From contig DASSFZ010000115.1 in NCBI GenBank assembly GCA_035693785.1, forward strand, positions 1-10,419: a stretch of 10,419 nucleotides of DNA, read 5' to 3'. The position numbers and the translations under genes are program-made. Numbering within the stretch: position 1 is the first letter of the stretch; the number at the start of each line of letters is the position of its first letter. This document shows positions 1 through 8,522 of the stretch, in pieces. Below the pieces are notes generated by a model. It was not told the DNA's origin. It searched no databases and saw nothing but the letters and a program-made list of their open reading frames with translations. Source of the DNA: DASSFZ01 sp035693785 (GTDB lineage Bacteria > Chloroflexota > Anaerolineae > Fen-1058).

Positions 1-716
1 GGCAGGCTCTTGGCATACGAGACCGTGTCGTTGGGGATGAACGGCTCGCTGACGTAGACCTGGATCACCTTCTCCTTCACATCCGGGAAGTCTGCCTCCA
101 CGCTGCCGCGCGCATCGACGAACGTCGCGCCTGCATCACACTGCCCCTGATACACGCCGCGCACGACGGCGGTGTGGCCACCCAGGAATTCACCGCCATC
201 GAGCGTCGCCTGATCGACACCCTGGTCCTTCAAGTAACCCAGCGGCGTCACGTAGCCGGAGGTGGACAACTGATCGGTCCAGCACAGCTTCTTGCCGCTC
301 AAGTCCGCGACCGACGCAATGCCGGAGTCAGCGCGGGCGATGATCTGGAAACCGTAGTGGTCGCTGCCGAAGCGCACCGTCGACAACGCCACGTCGGCGT
401 AGCCCTTCGTATTCGCCACGACGTACGAGAATGGCGCCAGCCAGCCCACGTGCGCCTGGCCTGCGCCCATCGCCTCCACCACCGCCGCGTACGACGTGGC
501 GACGTTGGCCTTGACGGTGAGGCCGGTCCTGTCACTGATCATCTTGGCGATCTCTTCGCCGCTGGCGAGGATCTCCGGCGTATCGCCCGACGGCACGAAG
601 GACATGACGATCGGGTTGTCGGAGGATCCCAGCGCCGGTCCGCCACATGCCGCCAGTATGATCGAAACGACGGCCATCAAACTGAACAACGTGTAGATCG
701 AACGTCGGGTAGGCAT
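1..716 (-). CDS. phnD: PhnD-like phosphate/phosphonate ABC transporter substrate-binding lipoprotein (3' end outside window)
   Basis: The gene runs off the left edge; 238 residues are visible and the family is usually around 300. The N-terminus is a lipoprotein signal peptide: MPTRRS, a hydrophobic stretch, then the lipobox LAAC with the acylated Cys at 24, so the protein should sit on the outer face of the membrane. Family signatures follow in order: SYAAVVEAM at about 75-83, WLAPFSYVVA at 92-101, the ligand-loop signature STSGYVTPLGYLK at 151-163, GGHTAVVRGVYQGQCDAGATF at 179-199, and EPFIPND at 224-230. This is the PhnD family, which binds phosphonate, phosphite or phosphate and delivers it to PhnE/PhnC; the exact ligand cannot be read from the sequence. 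The permease and ATPase genes would be expected beyond base 1. The ATG at 716 is chosen because it puts the signal peptide at the N-terminus and has AAAAGGAG at 735-728. An in-frame ATG at 803 would add 29 residues and bury the signal peptide. Confidence 0.93.
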   Translation of the reverse strand, partial: MPTRRSIYTLFSLMAVVSIILAACGGPALGSSDNPIVMSFVPSGDTPEILASGEEIAKMISDRTGLTVKANVATSYAAVVEAMGAGQAHVGWLAPFSYVVANTKGYADVALSTVRFGSDHYGFQIIARADSGIASVADLSGKKLCWTDQLSTSGYVTPLGYLKDQGVDQATLDGGEFLGGHTAVVRGVYQGQCDAGATFVDARGSVEADFPDVKEKVIQVYVSEPFIPNDTVSYAKSL

Positions 717-753
717 CTTCTTCTCTTCTCCTTTTGAATGGAATCGTGCCAAA

Positions 754-817
754 GATGAGACGTAACTACCCGTTGCGGGGTAACAACCTGCGTCGAGAAG
801 CATCACCTCCTCTCATC
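754..817 (-). promoter_or_regulatory. Structured 5' leader of the phnD-like gene
   Basis: The predicted transcript starts near 856, giving a leader of about 140 nt before the ATG at 716. In the minus-strand RNA, GATGAGA (817-811) is perfectly complementary to TCTCATC (760-754). This would close a domain of about 50 nt that contains an inner hairpin TACCC/GGGTA (782-778 with 771-767) and an AGGAGG box (811-806). It does not match the conserved core of a riboswitch class I can recognise (TPP, cobalamin and ykkC were considered). No U-run follows, so a transcription attenuator is not evident; a translational or binding role is possible. The pairing is seen in the sequence; a regulatory function is inference. 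Confidence 0.35.
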
Positions 818-853
818 CTATCACGGCGCAAAGAATGGGTTCGCAGTTGGAGA

Positions 854-881
854 GCAAGACACATGGTACAACAAGTCTTGC
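854..881. promoter_or_regulatory. Inverted repeat around the phnD -10, candidate operator
   Basis: GCAAGAC (854-860) and GTCTTGC (875-881) are perfect 7-bp inverted arms with a 14-bp centre. The centre contains the whole -10 hexamer (863-868). This geometry suits a dimeric repressor that occludes RNA polymerase. No regulator gene is visible in the window, and the arms could be chance. Confidence 0.35.
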
Positions 882-891
882 CGGATGACAA
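863..891 (-). promoter_or_regulatory. Sigma70-like promoter of the phnD-like gene
   Basis: On the minus strand, TTGTCA (891-886) and TACCAT (868-863) are separated by exactly 17 bases. The -35 matches 5 of 6 consensus bases and the -10 matches 4 of 6. Transcription would start near 856. This places the phnD-like gene under its own control despite sharing orientation with the lipoprotein gene upstream. Confidence 0.6.
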
Positions 892-918
892 GCCGGACGA
901 GGATAAGATGACCCAATG

Positions 919-2181
919 TTACGGCTCATCGATCGTGATGTTGTGCGGATCGACCCTGTCATTGATCTGGGTGATCTCCACGTCTTCGTGGATCAACCCT
1001 GCCCAGAAGTTCAGCGGATTGCGCTCCGGTTGGTCGGTGATGCGAATGCCGCCCGTGATCGTGGCACGGGCGCCGGACGGAAGATAGTAATACTTCTGGC
1101 CGTCGATCTCCTCGACGGCGAGGTCTTCCGGCCGGCCGACGGCCCAGCGGAAGGGGTAGTCGCGCAGGCTGGTATCGAAGTCGATGCTCACACGCCACGC
1201 GCCCGACTCCTCGGCGAATCCCGGCACGTTGAAGTTCTGATCGAGATCGTAGACGTAGCCCGGCGGCGGGCCGCTGGTGCGAATGGGGACTGTGCCGTAG
1301 TTCTCGACCGTCAGCGTGAAGTAGAGGGTTTCTCCGATCAGGAGCGAGCGCGCCGAGAAATTCACCTCGCCGTCAACGATCTCGGCGCGCGGCACGCCCC
1401 CGTCGACGATGGTCAGCGTGCCGGTCACGATCGCCACCTGCCCGACGGTATCCTCGGCGCGCGCCGTGACGACGTAGTCGCCATCCGGCGGGGGATCGGC
1501 GCCCAGATCGACGCCGGCGTCGTAGTCGAACTTGTGAAGGCCGGCTTCGCCGGGCTTGCGCGCTTCGCCTGTCGAGGGGTTCTCGGGCATCGGGTACGGT
1601 GTGCAGTCCAGGTCGGATTGACCCTCGGGCGGGAACGTCGAGCCGGCGCAAAGAGCGTTCTGCAGCGTGACGTATAACGATGCGGGCTTGTTGAGGCTGA
1701 CGTTGATCGTCGTCCGATCCGAAATGCCGTCGCGATTCGGTGTGAATGCAGGCGGGTCAACGCTAAAGCCACTGATCTGCGGCGCGGTCGATTCGCCGCC
1801 CGAGATCGCCAGCCGTCCGTCGACGGCTTGCGTCTGTCCTGCCTCGTCGGACGCTTCGACGATCCAGCGATATTCGCCATCCGGCAGCAAGCGGCCGTCG
1901 ATCACGCCGCTGAACTGCACATCATATTCGCCCGCCGAACGGGGCCGGGCATCCCGGAAAGTGTAGCGGTCGCCGCCGCTCGACTCGAGCCAGATCGATA
2001 CGGTGGCATTGCGACCGAGATCGTAGCTGATATGGGTCACGTCCGAATCGCCGTCGGCGTTCGGCGAGATGGTCTCCGGCGAGAAGGACACGTTCGAAAG
2101 CAGCTCGCGCGGGCCGCACGCCGGCAGCAGTGCCAGCACGACCAGAGCGACGGCGTGGCCCGCCAGAATTCGCAAGGACAT
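919..2181 (-). CDS. Secreted lipoprotein with two FlgD-Ig-like repeats
   Basis: This encodes a 420-residue lipoprotein of unknown specific role. The N-terminus is MSLRILAGHAV, a hydrophobic segment, and the lipobox LPAC with Cys22, so it should be anchored outside the cell. Two calcium-loop-like FlgD/Ig-type motifs occur: SPNADGDSD (39-47) and TPNRDGISD (147-155). Each opens a beta-sandwich-like segment that ends in LPDGEYRWIVEASDEAGQ (99-116) or PPDGDYVVTARAEDTVGQ (about 231-248), the typical end of a FlgD-Ig repeat. Two cysteines (178 and 193) in the second repeat could form a disulfide. The C-terminal 150 residues are beta-rich and not recognised; TLYFTLTVENYGTVPI resembles CARDB-type adhesion domains. 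A TTG at 2184 lies in frame, but the ATG at 2181 has AGAGG eight bases upstream and is preferred. It shares strand with the phnD-like gene (202-bp gap), but each has its own promoter. Confidence 0.85.
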   Translation of the reverse strand: MSLRILAGHAVALVVLALLPACGPRELLSNVSFSPETISPNADGDSDVTHISYDLGRNATVSIWLESSGGDRYTFRDARPRSAGEYDVQFSGVIDGRLLPDGEYRWIVEASDEAGQTQAVDGRLAISGGESTAPQISGFSVDPPAFTPNRDGISDRTTINVSLNKPASLYVTLQNALCAGSTFPPEGQSDLDCTPYPMPENPSTGEARKPGEAGLHKFDYDAGVDLGADPPPDGDYVVTARAEDTVGQVAIVTGTLTIVDGGVPRAEIVDGEVNFSARSLLIGETLYFTLTVENYGTVPIRTSGPPPGYVYDLDQNFNVPGFAEESGAWRVSIDFDTSLRDYPFRWAVGRPEDLAVEEIDGQKYYYLPSGARATITGGIRITDQPERNPLNFWAGLIHEDVEITQINDRVDPHNITIDEP

Positions 2182-2226
2182 CAATGGATCCTCTCGGCCT
2201 GACGAATGTGGGGCTTCCCGGCGCGC

Positions 2227-2255
2227 AGTCTAATCGACGTAAGGGAGAGTGTCAA
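2227..2255 (-). promoter_or_regulatory. Strong sigma70-like promoter of the Ig-like lipoprotein gene
   Basis: On the minus strand a perfect TTGACA (2255-2250) is followed after 17 bases by TAGACT (2232-2227). The start site would be near 2220, leaving a leader of about 39 nt with AGAGG before the ATG at 2181. It is the closest match to consensus in the window and points away from the folC promoter. Confidence 0.7.
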
Positions 2256-2284
2256 GCACGCGCGTCCTGGGTGCGAAGTCATGT

Positions 2285-2317
2285 AGACCTGGCAGGTCTT
2301 CGAGACCTGCCAGGTCT
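2285..2317. repeat. Nested palindrome of four AGACCTG heptamers
   Basis: AGACCTGGCAGGTCT (2285-2299) and AGACCTGCCAGGTCT (2303-2317) are perfect reverse complements around the triplet TCG. Each arm is also an odd palindrome, AGACCTG-N-CAGGTCT, so one heptamer occurs four times in alternating orientation. It can fold as one 15-bp hairpin or as two small ones. It lies between two divergent promoters, 29 bp from the lipoprotein -35 and 9 bp from the folC -35. A REP-like dispersed element or a shared operator are the likely readings. It is not a terminator for either gene, because both are transcribed away from it. Confidence 0.85.
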
Positions 2318-2326
2318 GCCGGGGGA

Positions 2327-2354
2327 TTGCAGTTGCACGCAAATCGCATACAAT
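2327..2354 (+). promoter_or_regulatory. Promoter of folC
   Basis: TTGCAG (2327-2332) is followed after 16 bases by TACAAT (2349-2354). The start site would be near 2361, giving a leader of about 23 nt before the GTG start. The gap between the divergent lipoprotein gene and folC (2182-2383) otherwise holds the lipoprotein promoter and the nested palindrome. Confidence 0.6.
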
Positions 2355-2383
2355 GCGGGCACCATGCAACCCGCGAGAGACAC

Positions 2384-3844
2384 GTGCGCACGTACGAGCA
2401 GGCGCTCACCTATTTGAACTCATTCGTCAACTACGAACGGCAGCGCACAGCGCCGTACTCCGCCGAGACGCTCAACCTCGACCGCGTGCGCGCGCTGCTC
2501 GAGCGGCTGGGTAACCCGCAGCATGCCTACCCGACGATCCACATCGCCGGCACGAAAGGCAAAGGCTCTACCGCCGCGATGATAGATTCGATCCTGCACG
2601 CGGCGGGATACCGAACGGGGCTGTACACATCGCCGCACTTGCACACGTTCCGCGAGCGGATGCGCGTGAGCGGTGAGCCGATTTCGCGCGAGTCGCTCGC
2701 CGCACTGGTGGACGAGGTCGAGCCGCACGTCGCCGGCGTCGCGGGCGTCACCTGGTTCGAGATCGTCACCGCGCTCGGCTTCCTGCACTTCGCCCGGTCG
2801 GCGATCGACGCCGGCGTGATCGAAGTCGGGTTGGGCGGCCGCTTCGACGCGACGAACGTCATCACTCCGCTCGTAGCAGTCATCACGTCTCTAAGCATGG
2901 ACCACATGGCTTGGCTGGGCGACACGCTCGAGCAGATCGCATGCGAGAAGGCTGGCATCATCAAGCCGGGCGTGCCGGTCGTCAGCGCGCCGCAGAAGCC
3001 GGAGGCACTGGCCGTGCTGGAACGAATCGCGGCGGAGAGACGCGCGCCGCTGATCGTTGTCGGGAGGGATGTCAGGGTAGAGCGCGGAGCGTGGGGACTT
3101 GACGGTCAAGAGTTCACCGTGGAAGCGTCAAGCGACTTGATGCGTGGCCTTTCCGGCCCGCCGTTTCTGGCGAAGACTGCGTTTCACATTCCATTGCCGG
3201 GCGCGCACCAGGTCGTCAACGCGGCAGTGGCGGTTACCGCCGTCGCGGTGGTGAGTCTCAGTAGATCCGAATTCGGAAGCAGAGCGGGCTCCCATGCCCG
3301 CGAATCGGCGGCATGGGAGCCGCCTCCGCTAGCCATATGGGATCGACCGAGTCCGGAGGTGTCACCGATTGACACGGCGGCTGTCCAGACAGGGCTGAGG
3401 AACATGCATTGGCCGGGACGTTTCGAGATCGCGCGGCGCGAGCCGCCCCTGATCTTCGACGGCGCGCACAACGCCGACTCTGCGCAAAAGCTGGCCTCGA
3501 CGCTAGAAGAGTGTTTTCCAGGCCAGCGATGGACGCTGATCTTCGGCTCGTCGTCCGACAAGGACATCGCAGGCATGCTCGATGCACTGCTGCCGCTGGC
3601 CGAACGGACCATCGTGACACGCGCGAGAACGTCGCGCGCCGCCGATGTCGAGTCGATCGCGCAAATGGTCGCCGACCGCCGGCACCCAGTCGAGATCGCG
3701 TCGAGCGTGCACGACGCCGTGCAGGGAGCCATCACGCTCGGAGAGCCGGCTGTCGTCACCGGCTCATTGTACATCGTCGCCGAGGCGCGTGAAGCATGGC
3801 TCGCGCACGCCCGGCTGCCGATGCCCGATCGGGACGCCGGGTGA
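2384..3844 (+). CDS. folC: Folylpolyglutamate / dihydrofolate synthase
   Basis: FolC is a cytoplasmic Mur-ligase-family enzyme that adds glutamate to folates using ATP, and in many bacteria also makes dihydrofolate from dihydropteroate. The 486-residue product shows the FolC P-loop GTKGKGST (56-63), TSPHL with the following ERM, the metal-site segment EVGLGGRFDATNV, SMDHMAWLGDTLEQIACEKAGIIKPG, WPGRFE, DGAHN (359-363), and the C-terminal GSLYIVAEARE. The GTG at 2384 is chosen because it opens the conserved RTYEQALTYLNSF start. The frame stays open upstream to 2249, but that stretch is not protein-like and crosses the promoter. An extra segment of about 37 residues (about 292-328) sits between NAAVAVTAVAVVSL and the conserved IDTAAVQTGLRN. 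It is Ser/Arg/Pro-rich and encoded by palindromic DNA. No other folate gene is adjacent. Confidence 0.95.
   Translation: MRTYEQALTYLNSFVNYERQRTAPYSAETLNLDRVRALLERLGNPQHAYPTIHIAGTKGKGSTAAMIDSILHAAGYRTGLYTSPHLHTFRERMRVSGEPISRESLAALVDEVEPHVAGVAGVTWFEIVTALGFLHFARSAIDAGVIEVGLGGRFDATNVITPLVAVITSLSMDHMAWLGDTLEQIACEKAGIIKPGVPVVSAPQKPEALAVLERIAAERRAPLIVVGRDVRVERGAWGLDGQEFTVEASSDLMRGLSGPPFLAKTAFHIPLPGAHQVVNAAVAVTAVAVVSLSRSEFGSRAGSHARESAAWEPPPLAIWDRPSPEVSPIDTAAVQTGLRNMHWPGRFEIARREPPLIFDGAHNADSAQKLASTLEECFPGQRWTLIFGSSSDKDIAGMLDALLPLAERTIVTRARTSRAADVESIAQMVADRRHPVEIASSVHDAVQGAITLGEPAVVTGSLYIVAEAREAWLAHARLPMPDRDAG
3283..3330. repeat. Palindromic element inside folC
   Basis: GCTCCCATGCC (3288-3298) pairs perfectly with GGCATGGGAGC (3310-3320) across an 11-nt centre. 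The pairing extends outward as AGCGG (3283-3287) with CCGCT (3326-3330) past a 5-nt bulge. It encodes part of the extra FolC segment. Flanking smaller palindromes are CCGAATTCGG (3267-3276), CCATATGG (3333-3340), and GTGTCA/TGACAC (3359-3364 with 3370-3375). The density suggests an inserted palindromic repeat that kept the reading frame. Confidence 0.75.
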
Positions 3845-3845
3845 G

Positions 3846-3875
3846 TTGGCATCCCTGAAGCTTTTGAGTTAGAAT
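3846..3875 (+). promoter_or_regulatory. Promoter of lon
   Basis: TTGGCA (3846-3851) is followed after 18 bases by TAGAAT (3870-3875); each hexamer matches 5 of 6 consensus bases. It begins immediately after the folC stop at 3842-3844. I see no CIRCE repeat or other heat-shock operator in the 64-bp gap, so any heat regulation is not visible. Confidence 0.6.
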
Positions 3876-3908
3876 CGCATAGGCTCCATAGCAACGCGGA
3901 GAGTGTTT

Positions 3909-6422
<2,514 letters not shown>

Positions 6423-6430
6423 CTCCCGCC

Positions 6431-6449
6431 CCGCTTCACCGAGAAGCGG
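6431..6449 (+). other. Small hairpin just after lon
   Basis: CCGCTT (6431-6436) pairs with AAGCGG (6444-6449) around a 7-nt loop, nine bases after the lon stop. It has no U-run, so termination by this stem alone is unlikely. It may protect the 3' end or cooperate with the larger stem that follows. Confidence 0.4.
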
Positions 6450-6468
6450 CATCGTGCGCAAATTGGGC

Positions 6469-6501
6469 AGCCCCCTGGTTTCTCGGAGAGGCCAGGGGGC
6501 T
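6469..6501 (+). terminator. Hairpin terminator after lon
   Basis: AGCCCCCTGG (6469-6478) and CCAGGGGGCT (6492-6501) form a perfect 10-bp GC-rich stem with a 13-nt loop. Only TTC follows, so the U-tract is poor. The position, between the lon stop and a new promoter eight bases downstream, supports termination or insulation. A Rho-type or U-tract-independent mode cannot be told from sequence. Confidence 0.6.
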
Positions 6502-6508
6502 TCGCGCC

Positions 6509-6537
6509 TTGACGGTGGGCGTTGGCAACGATATACT
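6509..6537 (+). promoter_or_regulatory. Promoter of the ABC exporter, placed for a leaderless start
   Basis: TTGACG (6509-6514) and TATACT (6532-6537) are exactly 17 bases apart, with 5 of 6 consensus bases in each. The expected start site, about 6543-6545, coincides with the GTG at 6544. The spacer contains the odd palindrome CGTTG-G-CAACG (6520-6530), a possible operator. No Shine-Dalgarno sequence precedes the gene. Confidence 0.7.
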
Positions 6538-6543
6538 GTGCAC

Positions 6544-8433
6544 GTGACGATCGATACAAACCACAGTCTGCCCGCCTATCCGCAACAATCTCTGCGGCAA
6601 TTTCGCCGCCTGCTCGCTTTCGTGCGGCCCTACCGCGCGCGCCTGGCGATCGCGTTGGGCGCGATCGTCGTGAGCAGCCTGCTCGGGCTGGCCGGGCCGT
6701 ACATGATCCAGTACCTCGTCAACGCGATCATTCCCGGCGGCGATCCGAGCGTTCTGAATGCGGTCGCGCTTATTCTGATCGGGATCTTCGCCCTGCAGAG
6801 TGTGTTCTACTTCGTGCGCGGTTATCTGCTGGCCTACGTTGGCGAGCGGGTGATGGTCGACATGCGGTTGGCGTTGTACGAGCATTTGCAGAGCCTGTCA
6901 CAGAGCTTCTTCACCGAACGGCGCATTGGCGAGCTGGTGTCGCGATTGACCAACGACGTCGCCACCGTGCGCGCCGTGGTCACGAGCGACATCGCCACTG
7001 CCTTATCGCAGACGCTGACGTTCGTCGGCGCGCTGGCGCTGATCATCGTGATCAGTTGGCAACTGACGCTATTCATGCTGGCGCTGATCCCGCCGGTCGT
7101 TCTGCTGGCGATCCTGTTCGGGCGGCGGCTGCGCAAGCTCTCGTCCGCCGTACAGGACGAGCTGGCCAGCGCGACGACAGTGCTCGAGGAATCGATCGGC
7201 GGCGTGCGCGTCGTCCAATCGTTCACGCGCGAGCAGTACGAGATCGGCCGCTTCCGAAAGAGTATCGAAGCGACTTTCGCGCTGGCGATGAAGCGCATGC
7301 GCCTCTCGTCGACTTTCGGCCCGCTGATCACCTTTCTGGCATTCTCCGCAATCGTCGCCATCCTGTGGTTCGGCGGCCGGCAGGTGTTGGCCGGCGACCT
7401 GACGACCGGGCAGCTCGTCACGTTCCTGATCCTGACGATGACGCTCGCCGGCTCGATCGGGCAGTTCAGCGGGCTTTGGGCGGGTGTACAGGAGGCGCTC
7501 GGCGCGACGCAGCGGCTGTTCGAGATTCTCGACATCCGGTCCGACGTCGTCGAGCTGCCAGATGCAGCCACATTGATGCGCGCCGAAGGTCGCATCACGT
7601 TCCAGGACGTCTCATTCGCCTACCGGCCAGCGCGCGCCGACGACACGGCGCCAGCCGTCCTCGACGGCGTGTCGATCGACGTGCGGCCAGGTGAAACCCT
7701 GGCGCTCGTCGGGCCAAGCGGCGCGGGCAAATCGACGCTCGCCAGCCTGATCCCGCGCTTCTACGATCCGACGCGGGGCCGCATCCTGATCGACGGCGTT
7801 GACATCCGCACGCTGACGCTCAAGAGCCTTCGGGGGCAGATCGGCGTGGTGCCGCAAGAGACGCTGTTGTTCGGCGGTGCGGTGCGAGAGAACATCCTGT
7901 ACGGAAGGCTCGATGCGAGCGAGGCGGAGATGATCGCCGCCGCGCAGGCGGCCAATGCGCACGATTTCATCATGCACCTGCCGCAGGGCTACGACACGGT
8001 CGTTGGCGAGCGCGGCGTGAAATTGAGCGGCGGCCAGCGGCAGCGCATCGCCATCGCGCGCGCGATCCTCAAAGATCCGCGCATCCTGCTGCTCGACGAA
8101 GCGACCTCTTCGCTGGACAGCGAGAGTGAGGGATTGGTGCAGGAAGCGCTGGAACGGCTGATGAGGGGACGGACGAGCATCGTCATCGCGCACCGGCTGA
8201 GCACGGTGCAGAACGCGCACCGCATCGCCGTGCTCGACGCGGGCCGGCTCGTCGAACTGGGCACGCACGACGAGCTGCTGGCGCGCAATGGCCTGTACGC
8301 GCGGCTGTACCGGCTGCAGTTCAGGCAGGACGACTCGCGCCCCACCCCAGTGTCCGAGCCGAGGCCGGAGCCGGCGCTCGCCCGTCGGCGCGCTCGGCTG
8401 GGAATTCTGGGGCAGCTCGCGGGCCAGTCGTAG
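6544..8433 (+). CDS. ABC-type half-exporter, MsbA/LmrA-like (membrane + ATPase domains fused)
   Basis: This encodes a 629-residue type IV ABC exporter half-unit that would work as a dimer, moving a lipid, drug or peptide out of the cytoplasm. The substrate cannot be deduced. An N-terminal membrane domain shows hydrophobic helices beginning at LAIALGAIVVSSLLGLAG, then VALILIGIFALQSVFYFV, a TM3-TM4 pair, and two near LITFLAFSAIVAILWF and LVTFLILTMTLAG. The ATPase domain has the A-loop tyrosine in FAYRP, Walker A GPSGAGKST (390-398), the Q-loop in VVPQETLLF, signature LSGGQ (494-498), Walker B ILLLDE (514-519) with the catalytic Glu519, D-loop SSLD, and switch His550 in IAHRLSTV. All catalytic residues are present, so it should be active. 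GTG at 6544 is chosen from the promoter position. A GTG at 6538 is in frame but lies upstream of the predicted transcript. No partner half-transporter is adjacent, so a homodimer is likely. Confidence 0.93.
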   Translation: MTIDTNHSLPAYPQQSLRQFRRLLAFVRPYRARLAIALGAIVVSSLLGLAGPYMIQYLVNAIIPGGDPSVLNAVALILIGIFALQSVFYFVRGYLLAYVGERVMVDMRLALYEHLQSLSQSFFTERRIGELVSRLTNDVATVRAVVTSDIATALSQTLTFVGALALIIVISWQLTLFMLALIPPVVLLAILFGRRLRKLSSAVQDELASATTVLEESIGGVRVVQSFTREQYEIGRFRKSIEATFALAMKRMRLSSTFGPLITFLAFSAIVAILWFGGRQVLAGDLTTGQLVTFLILTMTLAGSIGQFSGLWAGVQEALGATQRLFEILDIRSDVVELPDAATLMRAEGRITFQDVSFAYRPARADDTAPAVLDGVSIDVRPGETLALVGPSGAGKSTLASLIPRFYDPTRGRILIDGVDIRTLTLKSLRGQIGVVPQETLLFGGAVRENILYGRLDASEAEMIAAAQAANAHDFIMHLPQGYDTVVGERGVKLSGGQRQRIAIARAILKDPRILLLDEATSSLDSESEGLVQEALERLMRGRTSIVIAHRLSTVQNAHRIAVLDAGRLVELGTHDELLARNGLYARLYRLQFRQDDSRPTPVSEPRPEPALARRRARLGILGQLAGQS

Positions 8434-8455
8434 ATCAACGCGAAGACGCGCACAG

Positions 8456-8464
8456 TGCTAAGAT
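8456..8464 (+). promoter_or_regulatory. Possible extended -10 promoter for the M50 protease gene
   Basis: TGCTAAGAT fits the extended -10 pattern TGN-TANNNT, with no convincing -35. Transcription would start near 8471, giving a leader of about 48 nt. Read-through from the ABC gene, which ends at 8433, is an alternative. Confidence 0.35.
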
Positions 8465-8498
8465 AGATCCAGTTTCATAGTAGGTTGAGACGAATTTC

Positions 8499-8522
8499 AT
8501 GTCGGTTACGAGGCGAACTTGA
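8499..8522 (+). CDS. Seven-codon upstream ORF, possible leader peptide (MSVTRRT)
   Basis: An ATG at 8499 opens a 7-codon frame whose TGA (8520-8522) overlaps the TTG start of the M50 gene in the string TTGA. The GAGG that would serve the TTG lies inside this mini-ORF. Ribosomes ending here could re-initiate on the TTG, which would couple the two. Its own ribosome binding site is weak, and so short a frame could be chance. Confidence 0.25.
   Translation: MSVTRRT

Noticed and set aside
174..737. 187-codon plus-strand open frame opposite the phnD-like gene
   Set aside because: Antisense shadow; the minus frame shows clear PhnD family motifs.
916..1677. 253-codon plus-strand open frame opposite the Ig-like lipoprotein gene
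   Set aside because: Antisense shadow without a ribosome binding site or recognised motif; the minus-strand frame has a signal peptide, promoter and repeats.
2249..2383. Upstream extension of FolC by 45 residues
   Set aside because: It crosses the nested palindrome and the folC promoter, and the residues do not resemble FolC; the GTG at 2384 fits the family N-terminus.
2364..2417. 17-codon ATG frame overlapping the folC start
   Set aside because: It begins only a few bases after the predicted transcript start, with no binding site, and reads a non-protein-like frame of folC; probably chance.
6522..7694. 390-codon plus-strand open frame inside the ABC exporter
   Set aside because: Arginine-rich shadow of the exporter gene; the correct frame has membrane helices and all ATPase motifs.
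8439..8450. Tiny CGCG-AAGA-CGCG hairpin after the ABC gene as a terminator
   Set aside because: A four-base-pair stem without a U-run is too weak to call.
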